From: Pseudacidobacterium sp036264445
GTDB lineage: Bacteria; Acidobacteriota; Terriglobia; Terriglobales; Acidobacteriaceae
NCBI GenBank assembly: GCA_036264445.1
Contig: DATAQW010000297.1
Location: forward strand, 1-22,929
Length of the DNA stretch: 22,929 bases
Direction: 5' to 3'
The notes under the pieces: model-generated
Told to the model about the DNA's origin: nothing
Database searches by the model: none
What the model saw: the letters and a program-made list of their open reading frames with translations, nothing else
Program-made: the position numbers and the translations under genes
Shown here: positions 1 through 7,845 of the stretch, piece after piece
Layout of the letters: the number at the start of each line of letters is the position of its first letter
Position numbering within the stretch: the first letter of the stretch is position 1

Positions 1-1117
1 GGTTGCCAACCACTCCCCAGTCGTAACTAGCTGTATACATCGGGAAGCAGGGAGCCAGTGTTCCATCCACGCGAATAATCATAGAATTTTGCCCCGCGCG
101 GCAGTTCCATGGGAAGTGATTTCCTTTCATAAAATCCACCATCTGCCAGAGACGCGTATTTGAATTCACCATTTTGTAGCCGGAATCCTGCTTTTCCGTA
201 ATCCACTGGATGGTTTCCTCGACGGCTGGCCAGTCCGTCTTGGTGATATAGGTGACATTATCGTCCGCGTGTTTGAAGTGTTCGTCCTGCTCCAGCAACG
301 GAGATTCATTGATGTGGTAATCCGTTGCTATGCCGTTATCGTGCGCAATCTCAGTAAGTTGGCGAACATCATCTAAGTTATTGCGGCATATGTTGATGTT
401 AAGAAAAACCGAATAGCCATATCCGTATTGTTTACGGACCAGATAGTCAAATTGTTTGCGTATCGGTACAAGTGCTTTGGGCAGCCCTGGTTTGAGATCA
501 ACTGCATCGACCGCGATATTGAAGGTAGACATGCCCGCATCCGCCAATTTATCAATTACATCGGTTCGCAATAACCGGGCATTGGTTGGTAAGTAGATCC
601 AGAAGTTCTTCTTTGCGGCGTAATAAGTAATTCGATGAATCAAGTCAGGGCGCAATAATGGTTCACCGCCCATATACGCCAGGACGCGACAACCTGTTCC
701 GTGCAGCCAGTCAATCGAACGCTTGGCCGTATCTTCTGTCATTCCTTTGACTTTGTTGTCAAAGGCCCAGCAGTAATGACAGTCGAGATTACACTTGAAT
801 TCAGTAAAGAGATAAGCAATCAATGGATGAAAGTCGCCTGCTGTAACGCGGGAGCGGATATAGGGGAAAAGCCATCCCTGCATCGCATGGTAGATTTGCC
901 CCGGCTTGTACTTGCGCCGTTCCGGAGGACTCCAGTCCTCGTCGTCATCAATCGGCCCCAGCAATTCGGGATATTGTGGAAATACGGGATCAGGAAAGCG
1001 CTGAGGTTCGCCCATCGCAACGAAATGCATGGTGTCCGTGGCAGGTCGAGTAAGCAACTCGTGAAGTTGTACATCCAGACGAAAATTCTGCGTTTTCTCT
1101 TCCCGCTGTTGGTACAT
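1..1117 (-). CDS. Radical SAM protein with SPASM-like C-terminal region (C-terminus beyond window)
   Basis: The reading frame is open for 372 residues from ATG at 1117 to the window edge, so the C-terminus is missing. The radical SAM cluster motif CxxxCxxC is seen as CNLDCHYC at residues 109-116, followed by the SAM-binding GGEP motif at 150-153. Near the edge, C339 in CRAGQNS and C357 in DGTLAPC (C-x2-G ... DG-x3-PC) resemble a SPASM-type auxiliary [4Fe-4S] region. The protein would bind a [4Fe-4S] cluster in the cytoplasm, cleave S-adenosylmethionine and modify an unknown substrate. Many SPASM proteins mature peptides, but no precursor peptide is visible here. About 100 residues precede the core. 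The start is fixed by a strong GAGGAGG just upstream (about 1124-1131). The gene is divergent from a sigma-54 activator, which may control it. The family is clear; the exact function is unknown. Confidence 0.88.
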   Translation of the reverse strand, partial: MYQQREEKTQNFRLDVQLHELLTRPATDTMHFVAMGEPQRFPDPVFPQYPELLGPIDDDEDWSPPERRKYKPGQIYHAMQGWLFPYIRSRVTAGDFHPLIAYLFTEFKCNLDCHYCWAFDNKVKGMTEDTAKRSIDWLHGTGCRVLAYMGGEPLLRPDLIHRITYYAAKKNFWIYLPTNARLLRTDVIDKLADAGMSTFNIAVDAVDLKPGLPKALVPIRKQFDYLVRKQYGYGYSVFLNINICRNNLDDVRQLTEIAHDNGIATDYHINESPLLEQDEHFKHADDNVTYITKTDWPAVEETIQWITEKQDSGYKMVNSNTRLWQMVDFMKGNHFPWNCRAGQNSMIIRVDGTLAPCFPMYTASYDWGVVGN

Positions 1118-1143
1118 TTCCCGCCCTCCTCAACCAAATTTGC

Positions 1144-1159
1144 TGCACGATGTAGGCCA
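1144..1159 (-). promoter_or_regulatory. Candidate sigma-54 (-24/-12) promoter for the radical SAM gene
   Basis: On the minus strand this reads TGGCCTACATCGTGCA. It keeps the GG-N10-GC spacing of sigma-54 promoters, with TGGC at -24 and GTGC at -12. The next three bases after TGGC (CTA) do not match the usual ACG. A transcript starting about 12 bases downstream would begin near 1133, just before the ribosome binding site of the radical SAM gene. The divergent neighbour encodes a sigma-54 activator. One short match like this can occur by chance. Confidence 0.3.
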
Positions 1160-1182
1160 AACTCGCCGGACGCTGTAAATAC

Positions 1183-1229
1183 AAGTAATTCTGTTACTTA
1201 TATAGCGCTACTTTTATTCCCGGTTACCG
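1183..1229. promoter_or_regulatory. Cluster of palindromes in the divergent promoter region (possible activator sites)
   Basis: Three inverted repeats lie in 47 bases. AAGTAA-TTCTG-TTACTT (1183-1199) has perfect 6-bp arms. TAGCGCTA (1203-1210) is a perfect palindrome. CGGT-T-ACCG (1221-1229) has perfect 4-bp arms. They lie 25-85 bases upstream of the candidate -24 element, roughly where an enhancer-binding protein could act. The three palindromes do not share a sequence, so at most one is likely to be the site of the neighbouring activator. Binding is inference. Confidence 0.3.
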
Positions 1230-1383
1230 TTGAAGTATCTATTGGCTGCCAGAATGTAAGCACCTGCCAGTATTTTGGCGCATAATAAGGAGTTCACGAA
1301 GGACGACGTATCTTACAGAAAATTGCTACTTTACATGCAATGCAGGCATCCAAAGTTCATCCACTGACGCGGAGTGATGAGGG

Positions 1384-3477
1384 ATGGCAACCTCGCTTCA
1401 TGGAAGAAGACACAATGCAGCATCCACTCTGATTTCTCCGGCGCAGCAGTATGAAGCTGTCGTAAAGTTGTCTCGCGCCATTGGAGCTCACCAGGATGCG
1501 GATGCGTTCTTTCGGGCTATGGCAAAAGAGCTGCGTTCCATTATCAGCGCTCACGCCATCGGCATTGTGCATTACCGCGACTTTGGAGAAACAGTCCACT
1601 GGTGTGGCATCGACATTGAAGATCATCCCTTTCCCTTTTTGCCGACTGTTCCATTGGAATGCCCTGCGTGCCGCTGGGTTTATGAATATCAACAGCCGTT
1701 AGTCATTGATTTAACTCGGCTAAATTATCCCTTTGCCACGTCCGTTGAGTTCTTATTGCAGTTCGGTGTGGTCTCTGTATGCGTGCTTCCCCTTACGACT
1801 GCACACCGCCGTCTGGGAGCCATTCTTTTTGCCAGCCGGCATGCCGAATATTATTCGGATAACGTGATTGCTCTGTTGTCCGTTATGGCCAACCAGATCG
1901 CGCTGGCCCTGGATGGCGCATACAATTTTGCCGAATTGCAGCTTGCTCGAACCCGTCTGGAAAATGAAACGACCAAGCTTAAGCTTCTGCTGGATCTGAA
2001 CAATGCCATCGTTTCTGATCTGGAACTTACGACCCTCATGCAGGAAATTTCGCCGCGTATGCGCGGATTGATGCAGCTGGATGCGGTAGCTCTCATTCTT
2101 CCCGATTCCAGCAACGGCACGCTCCGCCTCCACGCCCTTGATTTTCCCGATAGAAAACGGCCGCGGACACTGACGATCCAGTCTGTGCAAAACGAATCTA
2201 TCGCTACAAAAGTGTTTCGTTCCGGCCAGCCCTGGATTGGCAATCTGGAGCACCTGGATACATCTGGTGTCGAAGACCCGGCCACCATTGCGGGCCTTCA
2301 GACGGTATGCGTTCTTCCCCTCATAAGGCGCAACCGGGTAGTGGGTGTACTTGGCCTGGGAAGGCTCCAGGAAACCGCATTCGCCCAAAGCGATATTGAC
2401 TTCCTGCTGCAGGTTGCCAGGCAGGTCGCTATTGCGGTTGACAATGCCCTCGCATACCGCCAGGTCACCAGCTTCAGCGATCAGCTGATTCGCGAAAAAC
2501 TTTATCTGGAAGACGAAATCCGAAACCAAATGAACTTCAAGGAGATTGTCGGGACAAGCACCGCTCTTCGCCGGGTCTTGCAACATGTGGAAACCGTTGC
2601 CCCTACAGAAACCACTGTCTTGATTTGTGGCGAAACCGGAACCGGTAAAGAACTGATTGCGCGCGCGATCCACAACATCAGCTCCCACAAGAAGGCAGCT
2701 TTTGTAAAAGTGAACTGCGCCGCTCTGCCTGCCGGATTATTGGAAAGTGAGCTTTTTGGTCACGAAAAAGGCGCGTTTACAGGTGCAGCGGCGCAGCGTA
2801 TCGGACGCTTTGAGCTGGCGAATCAAGGGACGATCTTTCTAGATGAGATCAGCGAGCTCCCTCTCGAACTACAGCCGAAGCTGCTCCGTGTATTGCAGGA
2901 ACGCGAATTTGAGAGGCTGGGAAGCTCTCGCACGCTACGGACCAACGCCCGCCTGATTGCTGCAACGAACCGTGACCTCAAATCGATGGTTGCAGAACAA
3001 GAATTTCGCGCCGACTTGTTTTACCGGTTGAACGTCTTTCCTCTGGAACTCCCACCGTTGCGCGAGCGTCCTGAAGATATTCCGTCACTTGTCAGTCATT
3101 TTGTGCAGCATTTCAGCCGTAGCCTGAATAAACAAATCAACTCAATTTGTTCTGAGACAATGGATTCGCTCATCCGCTATGCATGGCCCGGAAATATTCG
3201 AGAGCTGCAGAATGTTATTGAACGGGCTGTGCTTCTCGCAGATGAACCAACTCTTAAAATTCCCCAATCCGAACTCAGTCATGAATTGCCCGACCATCCG
3301 GTCTCAAATGGAAACGGCAATACCCTTCAAGCAGTAGAACGAAGTCACATCCTGTCTGTGCTGAAAGAAACAAACTGGGTTTTCTCGGGACCCAACGGAG
3401 CTGCCGCCCGCCTTGGCATAAAACGCTCGACTCTTCAGTTCCGCATGAAGAAACTGGGAATCTCGCGCCCTGCCTGA
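1384..3477 (+). CDS. Sigma-54-dependent transcriptional activator (GAF-GAF-AAA+-Fis)
   Basis: This 697-residue protein has the layout of FhlA-type enhancer-binding proteins. Two GAF-like sensor domains occupy about residues 25-180 and 200-350, followed by a sigma-54 AAA+ domain (about 390-625) and a C-terminal Fis-type helix-turn-helix (about 650-695, ending LGIKRSTLQFRMKKLGI). The ATPase looks active: Walker A GETGTGKE at 416-423, the sigma-54-contacting loop GAFTGA at 463-468, Walker B GTIFLDEIS near 482-490, then RLRERPEDI-type sensor sequence. There is no receiver domain, so the input should be a ligand or redox signal bound by the GAF domains rather than phosphorylation. A CPAC pair in the first GAF (near residue 96) could hold a metal or thiol. 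GGAG at 1371-1374 supports the ATG. The gene is divergent from the radical SAM gene, its most likely target by position. The signal is not predictable. Confidence 0.95.
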   Translation: MATSLHGRRHNAASTLISPAQQYEAVVKLSRAIGAHQDADAFFRAMAKELRSIISAHAIGIVHYRDFGETVHWCGIDIEDHPFPFLPTVPLECPACRWVYEYQQPLVIDLTRLNYPFATSVEFLLQFGVVSVCVLPLTTAHRRLGAILFASRHAEYYSDNVIALLSVMANQIALALDGAYNFAELQLARTRLENETTKLKLLLDLNNAIVSDLELTTLMQEISPRMRGLMQLDAVALILPDSSNGTLRLHALDFPDRKRPRTLTIQSVQNESIATKVFRSGQPWIGNLEHLDTSGVEDPATIAGLQTVCVLPLIRRNRVVGVLGLGRLQETAFAQSDIDFLLQVARQVAIAVDNALAYRQVTSFSDQLIREKLYLEDEIRNQMNFKEIVGTSTALRRVLQHVETVAPTETTVLICGETGTGKELIARAIHNISSHKKAAFVKVNCAALPAGLLESELFGHEKGAFTGAAAQRIGRFELANQGTIFLDEISELPLELQPKLLRVLQEREFERLGSSRTLRTNARLIAATNRDLKSMVAEQEFRADLFYRLNVFPLELPPLRERPEDIPSLVSHFVQHFSRSLNKQINSICSETMDSLIRYAWPGNIRELQNVIERAVLLADEPTLKIPQSELSHELPDHPVSNGNGNTLQAVERSHILSVLKETNWVFSGPNGAAARLGIKRSTLQFRMKKLGISRPA

Positions 3478-3484
3478 GTTTGCG

Positions 3485-4789
3485 CTACGACGTTGTCCGC
3501 GTGGCCAGATTCAGCGTCACTCGATCATCCGGCGTCTTTGTCGACGATCCATCGTATGCAGGATGATATTCAATGTGCAGGGTCTGCGCATTGACTACAG
3601 CGCGCAGGTATCCATAATTCTCATCATCATAGCTTTCCAGCGTGAGCGTATTGTCAATTGGATACGGGGTGCGAATGGCTCCGCCATTCGTATCGGTGCG
3701 CATCTTTCCAAGGGCGTGGCCGCCATTCCCGCATACCAGATAAGGGATTGTCATTCCATTCACCGTGCGCGAATAGCGCTGGTAATTATGCGCATGGCCT
3801 GAGAAAACGGCATGAGGCCAAAAGCCGGCAGCTTGCGCGGCATTGTCAATGTCCTGCGACATAAGCGGGCTGCCTCCATGGACCACGCCTCCCGTATATG
3901 GCGGATGATGCACCGCGATAATCACAGCGCCCGCATACTTTTCCGTCTTACAACGCGTGAGTGCGGCCTTCAAAAAATCGAGCTGCACATTGCTCAATTT
4001 AGGCCGCGTGCCACCTTCGCTCGAAATCACGCCTGGGTCTTCAAGCACGTTTGAATACAAGCCGAGAATGCGCACGAATGGCGCATCAAAGGTGAAATAC
4101 ACGCCAGGCGCAATCATCGAAGTGCGCAGCAGACCGCCCGAATCCGAGGTTTGCTCAGGCGACGACGAGCAGAAGTTTCTCAAGAAAGCATCGAGGGATG
4201 GCGCGGTGTCACCTGTGTAAACCAGCCCGTCATGATTGCCAGGGATGGCGATAATCGGCCCCTGATATTCGCGATACGGTGTATAGAACTGATCGTAGTA
4301 GTACTTTGCTTCGCCGAAACTGTAGACCACATCGCCCAGATGGAAGAAGAACGATGGCACATCAGCGGCGTTCGACTCATCAAAGTCCGCGACCATCTTG
4401 TCAGCAACAACCGACTGCGTCTTCGGGCCTGAAATGCTGCCTGTGTCTCCTACGGAGTGAAAAACAATCTGCCCCGCCTTCTCGATCGCATTCGCCCTGG
4501 ATCCTCCCTGGTCTCCATAAACATCTGCCAGCGTAAGCACAGGTTCCGCTGCCCCGCCGCGCGCGGCCGGAATGGGCTGCACCAGGCTGTTGTTGACCTT
4601 CTTGTAGAGTCCGGAATCCGAAGGGTGTGGCGTTTTGAACGCCGTTGGATCGGAACTGAGCTGGGGCTGTCCGAAAACCGGCTGCCCGTCTTGCGATTGA
4701 GATGTAGGCGTAGGGGTTGGCTTCTTTGTGGGGTGGTTCTTTTTGGGGTGGGATGGTTTCTGAGGATGCGAAGAAGTGTGCTTTTTCAT
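3485..4789 (-). CDS. Purple-acid-phosphatase-like metallophosphoesterase
   Basis: This is a 434-residue calcineurin-like phosphoesterase with all five motifs of a two-metal site: GDTG (114-117), GDVVYSFG (152-159), GNHD (184-187), HH (294-295) and GHAHNYQR (331-338). The GHxHxYxR form is typical of purple acid phosphatases, which hydrolyse phosphomonoesters. Residues 1-60 are rich in Lys, His, Pro and Thr (MKKHTSSHPQKPSHPKK...) and show no hydrophobic stretch, so there is no normal Sec signal although relatives are often secreted. The frame stays open upstream to a TTG at 4903, but those 38 residues are not signal-like. I chose the ATG at 4789; its ribosome binding site is weak (AGG). The stop lies 7 bases from the stop of the convergent sigma-54 activator, leaving no room for separate terminators. 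The substrate is unknown. Confidence 0.88.
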   Translation of the reverse strand: MKKHTSSHPQKPSHPKKNHPTKKPTPTPTSQSQDGQPVFGQPQLSSDPTAFKTPHPSDSGLYKKVNNSLVQPIPAARGGAAEPVLTLADVYGDQGGSRANAIEKAGQIVFHSVGDTGSISGPKTQSVVADKMVADFDESNAADVPSFFFHLGDVVYSFGEAKYYYDQFYTPYREYQGPIIAIPGNHDGLVYTGDTAPSLDAFLRNFCSSSPEQTSDSGGLLRTSMIAPGVYFTFDAPFVRILGLYSNVLEDPGVISSEGGTRPKLSNVQLDFLKAALTRCKTEKYAGAVIIAVHHPPYTGGVVHGGSPLMSQDIDNAAQAAGFWPHAVFSGHAHNYQRYSRTVNGMTIPYLVCGNGGHALGKMRTDTNGGAIRTPYPIDNTLTLESYDDENYGYLRAVVNAQTLHIEYHPAYDGSSTKTPDDRVTLNLATRTTS

Positions 4790-5058
4790 GGATATGCCTG
4801 TAGGATGCTCAACCCAATCAAGATACGCCCGTTCCCATAGTGAAAAGCATGAATAAAACGTAACAATGCTATCGGCTACCGCGTCGGCAATTTGGCAACC
4901 CAAGTGCTAATTAAGTTTGGTGGAATCAAAGAAGTCTCTTGTAGTTTGTAACGAATTGATTCATTTCTTATCCATAGGGGTAAATGACTTTTCCGGGAAA
5001 AACGGGTTCACAAAGTGTGATCCGCTTTTCCGGAGCACCTGAAGAGGAGAAGTCAAGG
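4790..5058. other. Divergent intergenic region with no convincing element
   Basis: The 269 bases separate the divergent phosphoesterase and the unknown gene at 5059. It must hold both promoters, but I see no consensus -35/-10 pair. A second in-frame ATG at 4984, preceded closely by AGGGG, could extend the rightward gene. Confidence 0.4.
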
Positions 5059-5607
5059 ATGATTCCCGAAGACCACGCGCTACGCCAGTTCTTTCACGAG
5101 GTTGTTACCGGCTGCTATAACGAGTACCTCAGCATGGACGATAGCGAAATCACGACCTATGTCGCTGACCTGCTAACAGACTTCTGCATGTCCGAACGGC
5201 TCTATCCGATTCACGATGCTGAAGGCCATCCTGTAAGAGAAGTTGGCGAAATGCTGATCGCCTCTGATCCCATACTTGGCACCGCCGCGTCTTTTGATGA
5301 CGAACGCCGCATCCGCAAGCATATTGGTGATTACACTCTGTTCTGCACCGGGATGTATCCGGAATCAGTGCATAAATGGCGCGAGAACGAAAATGCCAAT
5401 CTGTATGAGATGATCCGCACCGGCAAGGAGAGCTACTACATCGTCTCCCAGTTCGATCTCTTTGAATATGCCGTAGAAGCTCCTCTCTTCGGGCGTCTTT
5501 CTGAAGCCTTCGAAAGCTGCATGTACGGTCTGAACCAGGTGCGCTCCGAGCTAGACAAAAGAATGCCAGGATCGCTGCCCCACAAAGCCCCAAAGTTCTT
5601 GATGTGA
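5059..5607 (+). CDS. Conserved-looking protein of unknown function
   Basis: This acidic protein has 182 residues from the chosen start (MIPEDHALRQFFHEVV...). It has no signal peptide, membrane segment or catalytic motif that I recognise. It looks cytoplasmic and largely helical. The middle part (DDERRIRKHIGDYTLFCTGMYPE) is strongly charged and contains single Cys residues that do not form a metal motif. An ATG at 4984 is in frame and would give 207 residues, but its AGGGG sits only about 3 bases away. I prefer 5059 because GAGGAG ends 9 bases upstream. It has its own terminator (5740-5767) and is probably monocistronic. I cannot assign a function; the codon pattern and Shine-Dalgarno site support it as a real gene. 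Confidence 0.75.
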   Translation: MIPEDHALRQFFHEVVTGCYNEYLSMDDSEITTYVADLLTDFCMSERLYPIHDAEGHPVREVGEMLIASDPILGTAASFDDERRIRKHIGDYTLFCTGMYPESVHKWRENENANLYEMIRTGKESYYIVSQFDLFEYAVEAPLFGRLSEAFESCMYGLNQVRSELDKRMPGSLPHKAPKFLM

Positions 5608-5628
5608 GATGCCTCGTCTCGACCTATT

Positions 5629-5727
5629 ATTATCCTGAGCGAAGCGCAATCGGGGTTCTCAGGGTGCCCCATCTTCCATCGTGATTTTCGGTGAAAGGAT
5701 GGGGGGCCACAGCCATCGTCAGGATGA
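5629..5727. repeat. REP-like imperfect palindromic intergenic element
   Basis: This stretch of about 99 bases folds back on itself. Outer arms ATCCTGA (5632-5638) and TCAGGAT (5719-5725) are perfect complements, and inner arms GCCCCATC (5666-5673) and GATGGGGGGC (5698-5707) pair with a two-G bulge. It lies between a stop codon and a terminator and encodes nothing. The wording 'TCCTGAGCGAAGCG ... GGTGCCCCATC' resembles short dispersed palindromes I associate with acidobacterial genomes. Only one copy is in this window, so repetition is inferred. Confidence 0.55.
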
Positions 5728-5739
5728 CGACATGAAAAA

Positions 5740-5767
5740 GTCGCTGCGTTGCAGCGGCTTTGTTTTT
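5740..5767. terminator. Bidirectional rho-independent terminator
   Basis: GTCGCTGC (5740-5747) pairs with GCAGCGGC (5751-5758) around a GTT loop, with one G-T pair. A T-rich run TTTGTTTTT (5759-5767) follows on the plus strand, and AAAAA (5735-5739) precedes the stem and serves as a T-run on the minus strand. It would end transcription of both convergent genes, the unknown gene ending at 5607 and frr ending at 5784. Confidence 0.75.
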
Positions 5768-5783
5768 GCGCCGAGCGCGCAGC

Positions 5784-6371
5784 TCACACTTGCATGATTT
5801 CGGCTTCTTTTTTCTTTGCCATCTCATCCATACGCTTAGTCTCTTCGTCGGTCAGCTTCTGGATCTCTTCAAGCGAGCGCTTCTCCTCGTCCTCTGAGAT
5901 TTTCTTGTCTTTCGCTGCTTTCTTGATAAGGTCATTGCCATCGCGACGAATATTGCGCACCGCTGTCTTGTGGTCTTCCAGTACGCGGCTGACGTGCTTC
6001 ACCACTTCCCGGCGGCGTTCTTCCGTCATAGGAGGTACCGGCACGCGGACGATCTTTCCGTCATTCTGCGGGTTGAATCCAAGATCGGAAGTGCGCAGGG
6101 CCTTTTCGATTTCGCCCAGAATGCTGACATCCCACGGCTGAATCAGGATCGTATTAGCATCGGGAGTGGTAAGCTGGCCCACCTGGTTCAGAGGTGTTGG
6201 CGTGCCATAGTAGTCGACCTTTACCTGATCAAGCATGGCCACTGAGGCGCGGCCCGTGCGCGTGGAGGCAAGATGGCCCTGGAAATCCTTCACGGCCTTG
6301 TCCATGCGCGCTTTTAATTGCTGATGTGCATCTTTAAGGGCCGGAATACCGGCCATAGCTGAAACTGCCAT
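5784..6371 (-). CDS. frr: Ribosome recycling factor
   Basis: After translation termination this factor and EF-G split the post-termination ribosome. The 195 residues match the RRF family over their whole length, close to the usual 185. Family features seen are LASTRTGRAS near the N-terminus, DYYGTPTPLNQ and IQPWD in the middle, then PPMTEERRREVVKHV and the long helical C-terminus ending DEMAKKKEAEIMQV. Two in-frame ATGs lie 6 bases apart (6377 and 6371). AAAGGAAG sits too close to the first and at a normal distance from the second, so I chose 6371; the difference is two residues. The frequent partner pyrH is not upstream; a small secreted protein gene is. The gene ends at the shared terminator at 5740-5767. 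Identification is secure. Confidence 0.98.
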   Translation of the reverse strand: MAVSAMAGIPALKDAHQQLKARMDKAVKDFQGHLASTRTGRASVAMLDQVKVDYYGTPTPLNQVGQLTTPDANTILIQPWDVSILGEIEKALRTSDLGFNPQNDGKIVRVPVPPMTEERRREVVKHVSRVLEDHKTAVRNIRRDGNDLIKKAAKDKKISEDEEKRSLEEIQKLTDEETKRMDEMAKKKEAEIMQV

Positions 6372-6466
6372 TGTCATCTTCCTTTAATGCTGTTTCAAAA
6401 GCTGTATTTTACTTGTCCTGGAGGGGAAACGTCATCCGCGACGGCTATCAACAACAAGTCAAACCT

Positions 6467-6925
6467 TTACATGCGGCTATAGTGTGCATTGATGCCGAAT
6501 GCGCTCGATACCTGGCTCAATTCGGTGCGGACCTTTTCCCACTGAGCAGCAAGGCGTCCGCTGACCTGCATGCTATTGATGATCCTGTCGATCTCCTGCG
6601 CGCTGTCCATCGTGGTCTCGACAGCCACATCTCCCTTTTTCGACTTCTTGAACTCGCTCAGCATTTCGCCGGTCTTCTTTTCAAAGTCCCCCGCCAGGCT
6701 CCGTGCGTCTTTTTCCTGGCTCGTTCTGCGAATGGTGCTTTTTTTTAGCTCTTCGTCAAAGCTGGAACGGAACGATTTGGCATCCTCATGCAGGTTTCTC
6801 ATGAGGGCCTCCACATCCTTGTCACTCAAACGCTGCGCCTGCAACGAAGGTGCAGAAAAAGTGCACAGCAAACCAAAAAACAACACAATAGAAAGCCACA
6901 GACGCAGCGCGCGGCTTTTCTTCAT
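6467..6925 (-). CDS. Small secreted helical protein of unknown function
   Basis: This is a 152-residue protein with a clear signal peptide (MKKSRALRLWLSIVLFFGLL, cleavage likely after ...PSLQA near residue 31). The mature part is highly charged and probably all helix or coiled coil (EALMRNLHEDAKSFRSSFDEELKK, then DFEKKTGEMLSEFKKSKKGD). It has no Cys and no catalytic motif, so it probably acts in the periplasm as a binding or structural protein. The frame continues upstream to 6997, but AGGAG eight bases before 6925 and the signal peptide fix the start. It lies about 95 bases upstream of frr on the same strand and could share transcription with it, though their roles look unrelated. I do not recognise the family. 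Confidence 0.75.
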   Translation of the reverse strand: MKKSRALRLWLSIVLFFGLLCTFSAPSLQAQRLSDKDVEALMRNLHEDAKSFRSSFDEELKKSTIRRTSQEKDARSLAGDFEKKTGEMLSEFKKSKKGDVAVETTMDSAQEIDRIINSMQVSGRLAAQWEKVRTELSQVSSAFGINAHYSRM

Positions 6926-7085
6926 AACCTTTCTCCTGAGACCCAAATTCCAGACTTCCCGGGCCGTTGAACCCAGCCCGATGTTTGGGTATTTCATTTT
7001 CTGATATCAGTACGATGCAATTCCAGCAGGCCCGTTATCTGACAACCTTATCTCCTAGTACAACAGAAATCGAAAATATAAACAC

Positions 7086-7717
7086 ATGCCCATAAAATTC
7101 CACTCGGCAACATTGCTATTGGTCATTGATTTGATTGGGACCTTCGTCTTTGCAGTCGAAGGCGCCATGGCCGCGACTCAGGCCAGTCTGGACATCCTGG
7201 GACTCCTGTGCTGGCATTTGCCACAGCCCTCGGGGGCGGAATGATCCGCGACGTCTTGATTGGCGCGGTCCCTCCCAACTCGATCCGCGACTGGCGCTAC
7301 CCGGCAACCGCATTTGCCGGGGCAACGCTTGTCTTCTTTCAGGCAAGCGTAGTCAGCCACTTTCCGCCGTCGCTGCTAATCACTCTCGACGTCGCAGGGC
7401 TGGCGCTCTTTGCCGTTGCCGGAGCAGCTAAGGCGCTAGATTTCGGCATTCACCCATTTCTGGCGATTCTTATGGGAGGCGTCACGGGAGTAGGCGGCGG
7501 TACCATCCGTGACGTACTGCTGGCCCATGTCCCCAATGTGCTCCGCGCGGACGTGTATGCTGCGGCAGCACTCGCTGGCGCAGCTGTCACCGTTCTGGCG
7601 CTGGAGTTGAAGGCGCGCCCGGCTATAGCCACTCAAGTTGGAATCGCGGCATGCTTTTTCCTGCGCATGATTGCCGTGTGGAAACACTGGAACCTGCCGC
7701 GTGTGATGAACCACTAG
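7086..7717 (+). pseudogene. TRIC/UPF0126 (YicG-like) membrane channel protein, frameshifted
   Basis: UPF0126/TRIC-like proteins are small inner-membrane proteins of about 205 residues built from two similar three-helix halves; relatives are trimeric cation channels, and the Pfam name is glycine transporter. The first 41 codons (ATG at 7086; LLLVIDLIGTFVFAVEGAMAA) and the rest (LAFATALGGGMIRDVLIGAVPP, then the second half LAILMGGVTGVGGGTIRDVLL) are both typical but lie in different frames. They join at CTCCTGTGCTGG (7203-7214); one missing G after CTG (7206-7208) would restore LLVLAFATALGGG and give about 210 residues. In the first frame a TGA follows at 7242-7244. A GTG at 7208 could start a 169-residue fragment lacking the first helix. 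No Shine-Dalgarno site precedes 7086. It is either a true pseudogene or a one-base sequencing error. Confidence 0.82.
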
Positions 7718-7845
7718 TGGAGTGCGTCATGCAGAATACCGATTATGAGGTCGGCACAGGCGCATTTTGCCTTTTCTCGAGGAATCTCGGCAGCTTTTGC
7801 AGTCCAGCCACGCCACCCGTTAGTTGGGGATCTCGTCCAATGCTC

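Noticed and set aside
701..1285. Plus-strand 194-codon frame
   Set aside because: It lies opposite the radical SAM gene, whose own frame has a cluster motif, GGEP and a strong ribosome binding site; the 194-residue product has no domain.
1321..1350. Second -24/-12-like site on the minus strand (TTGGATGCCTGCATTGC)
   Set aside because: The GG and GC are separated by 11 bases, not 10, and the site is too far from the radical SAM start.
1753..2688. Minus-strand 311-codon frame
   Set aside because: It is the complement of the sigma-54 activator; its residues show no family pattern and no ribosome binding site.
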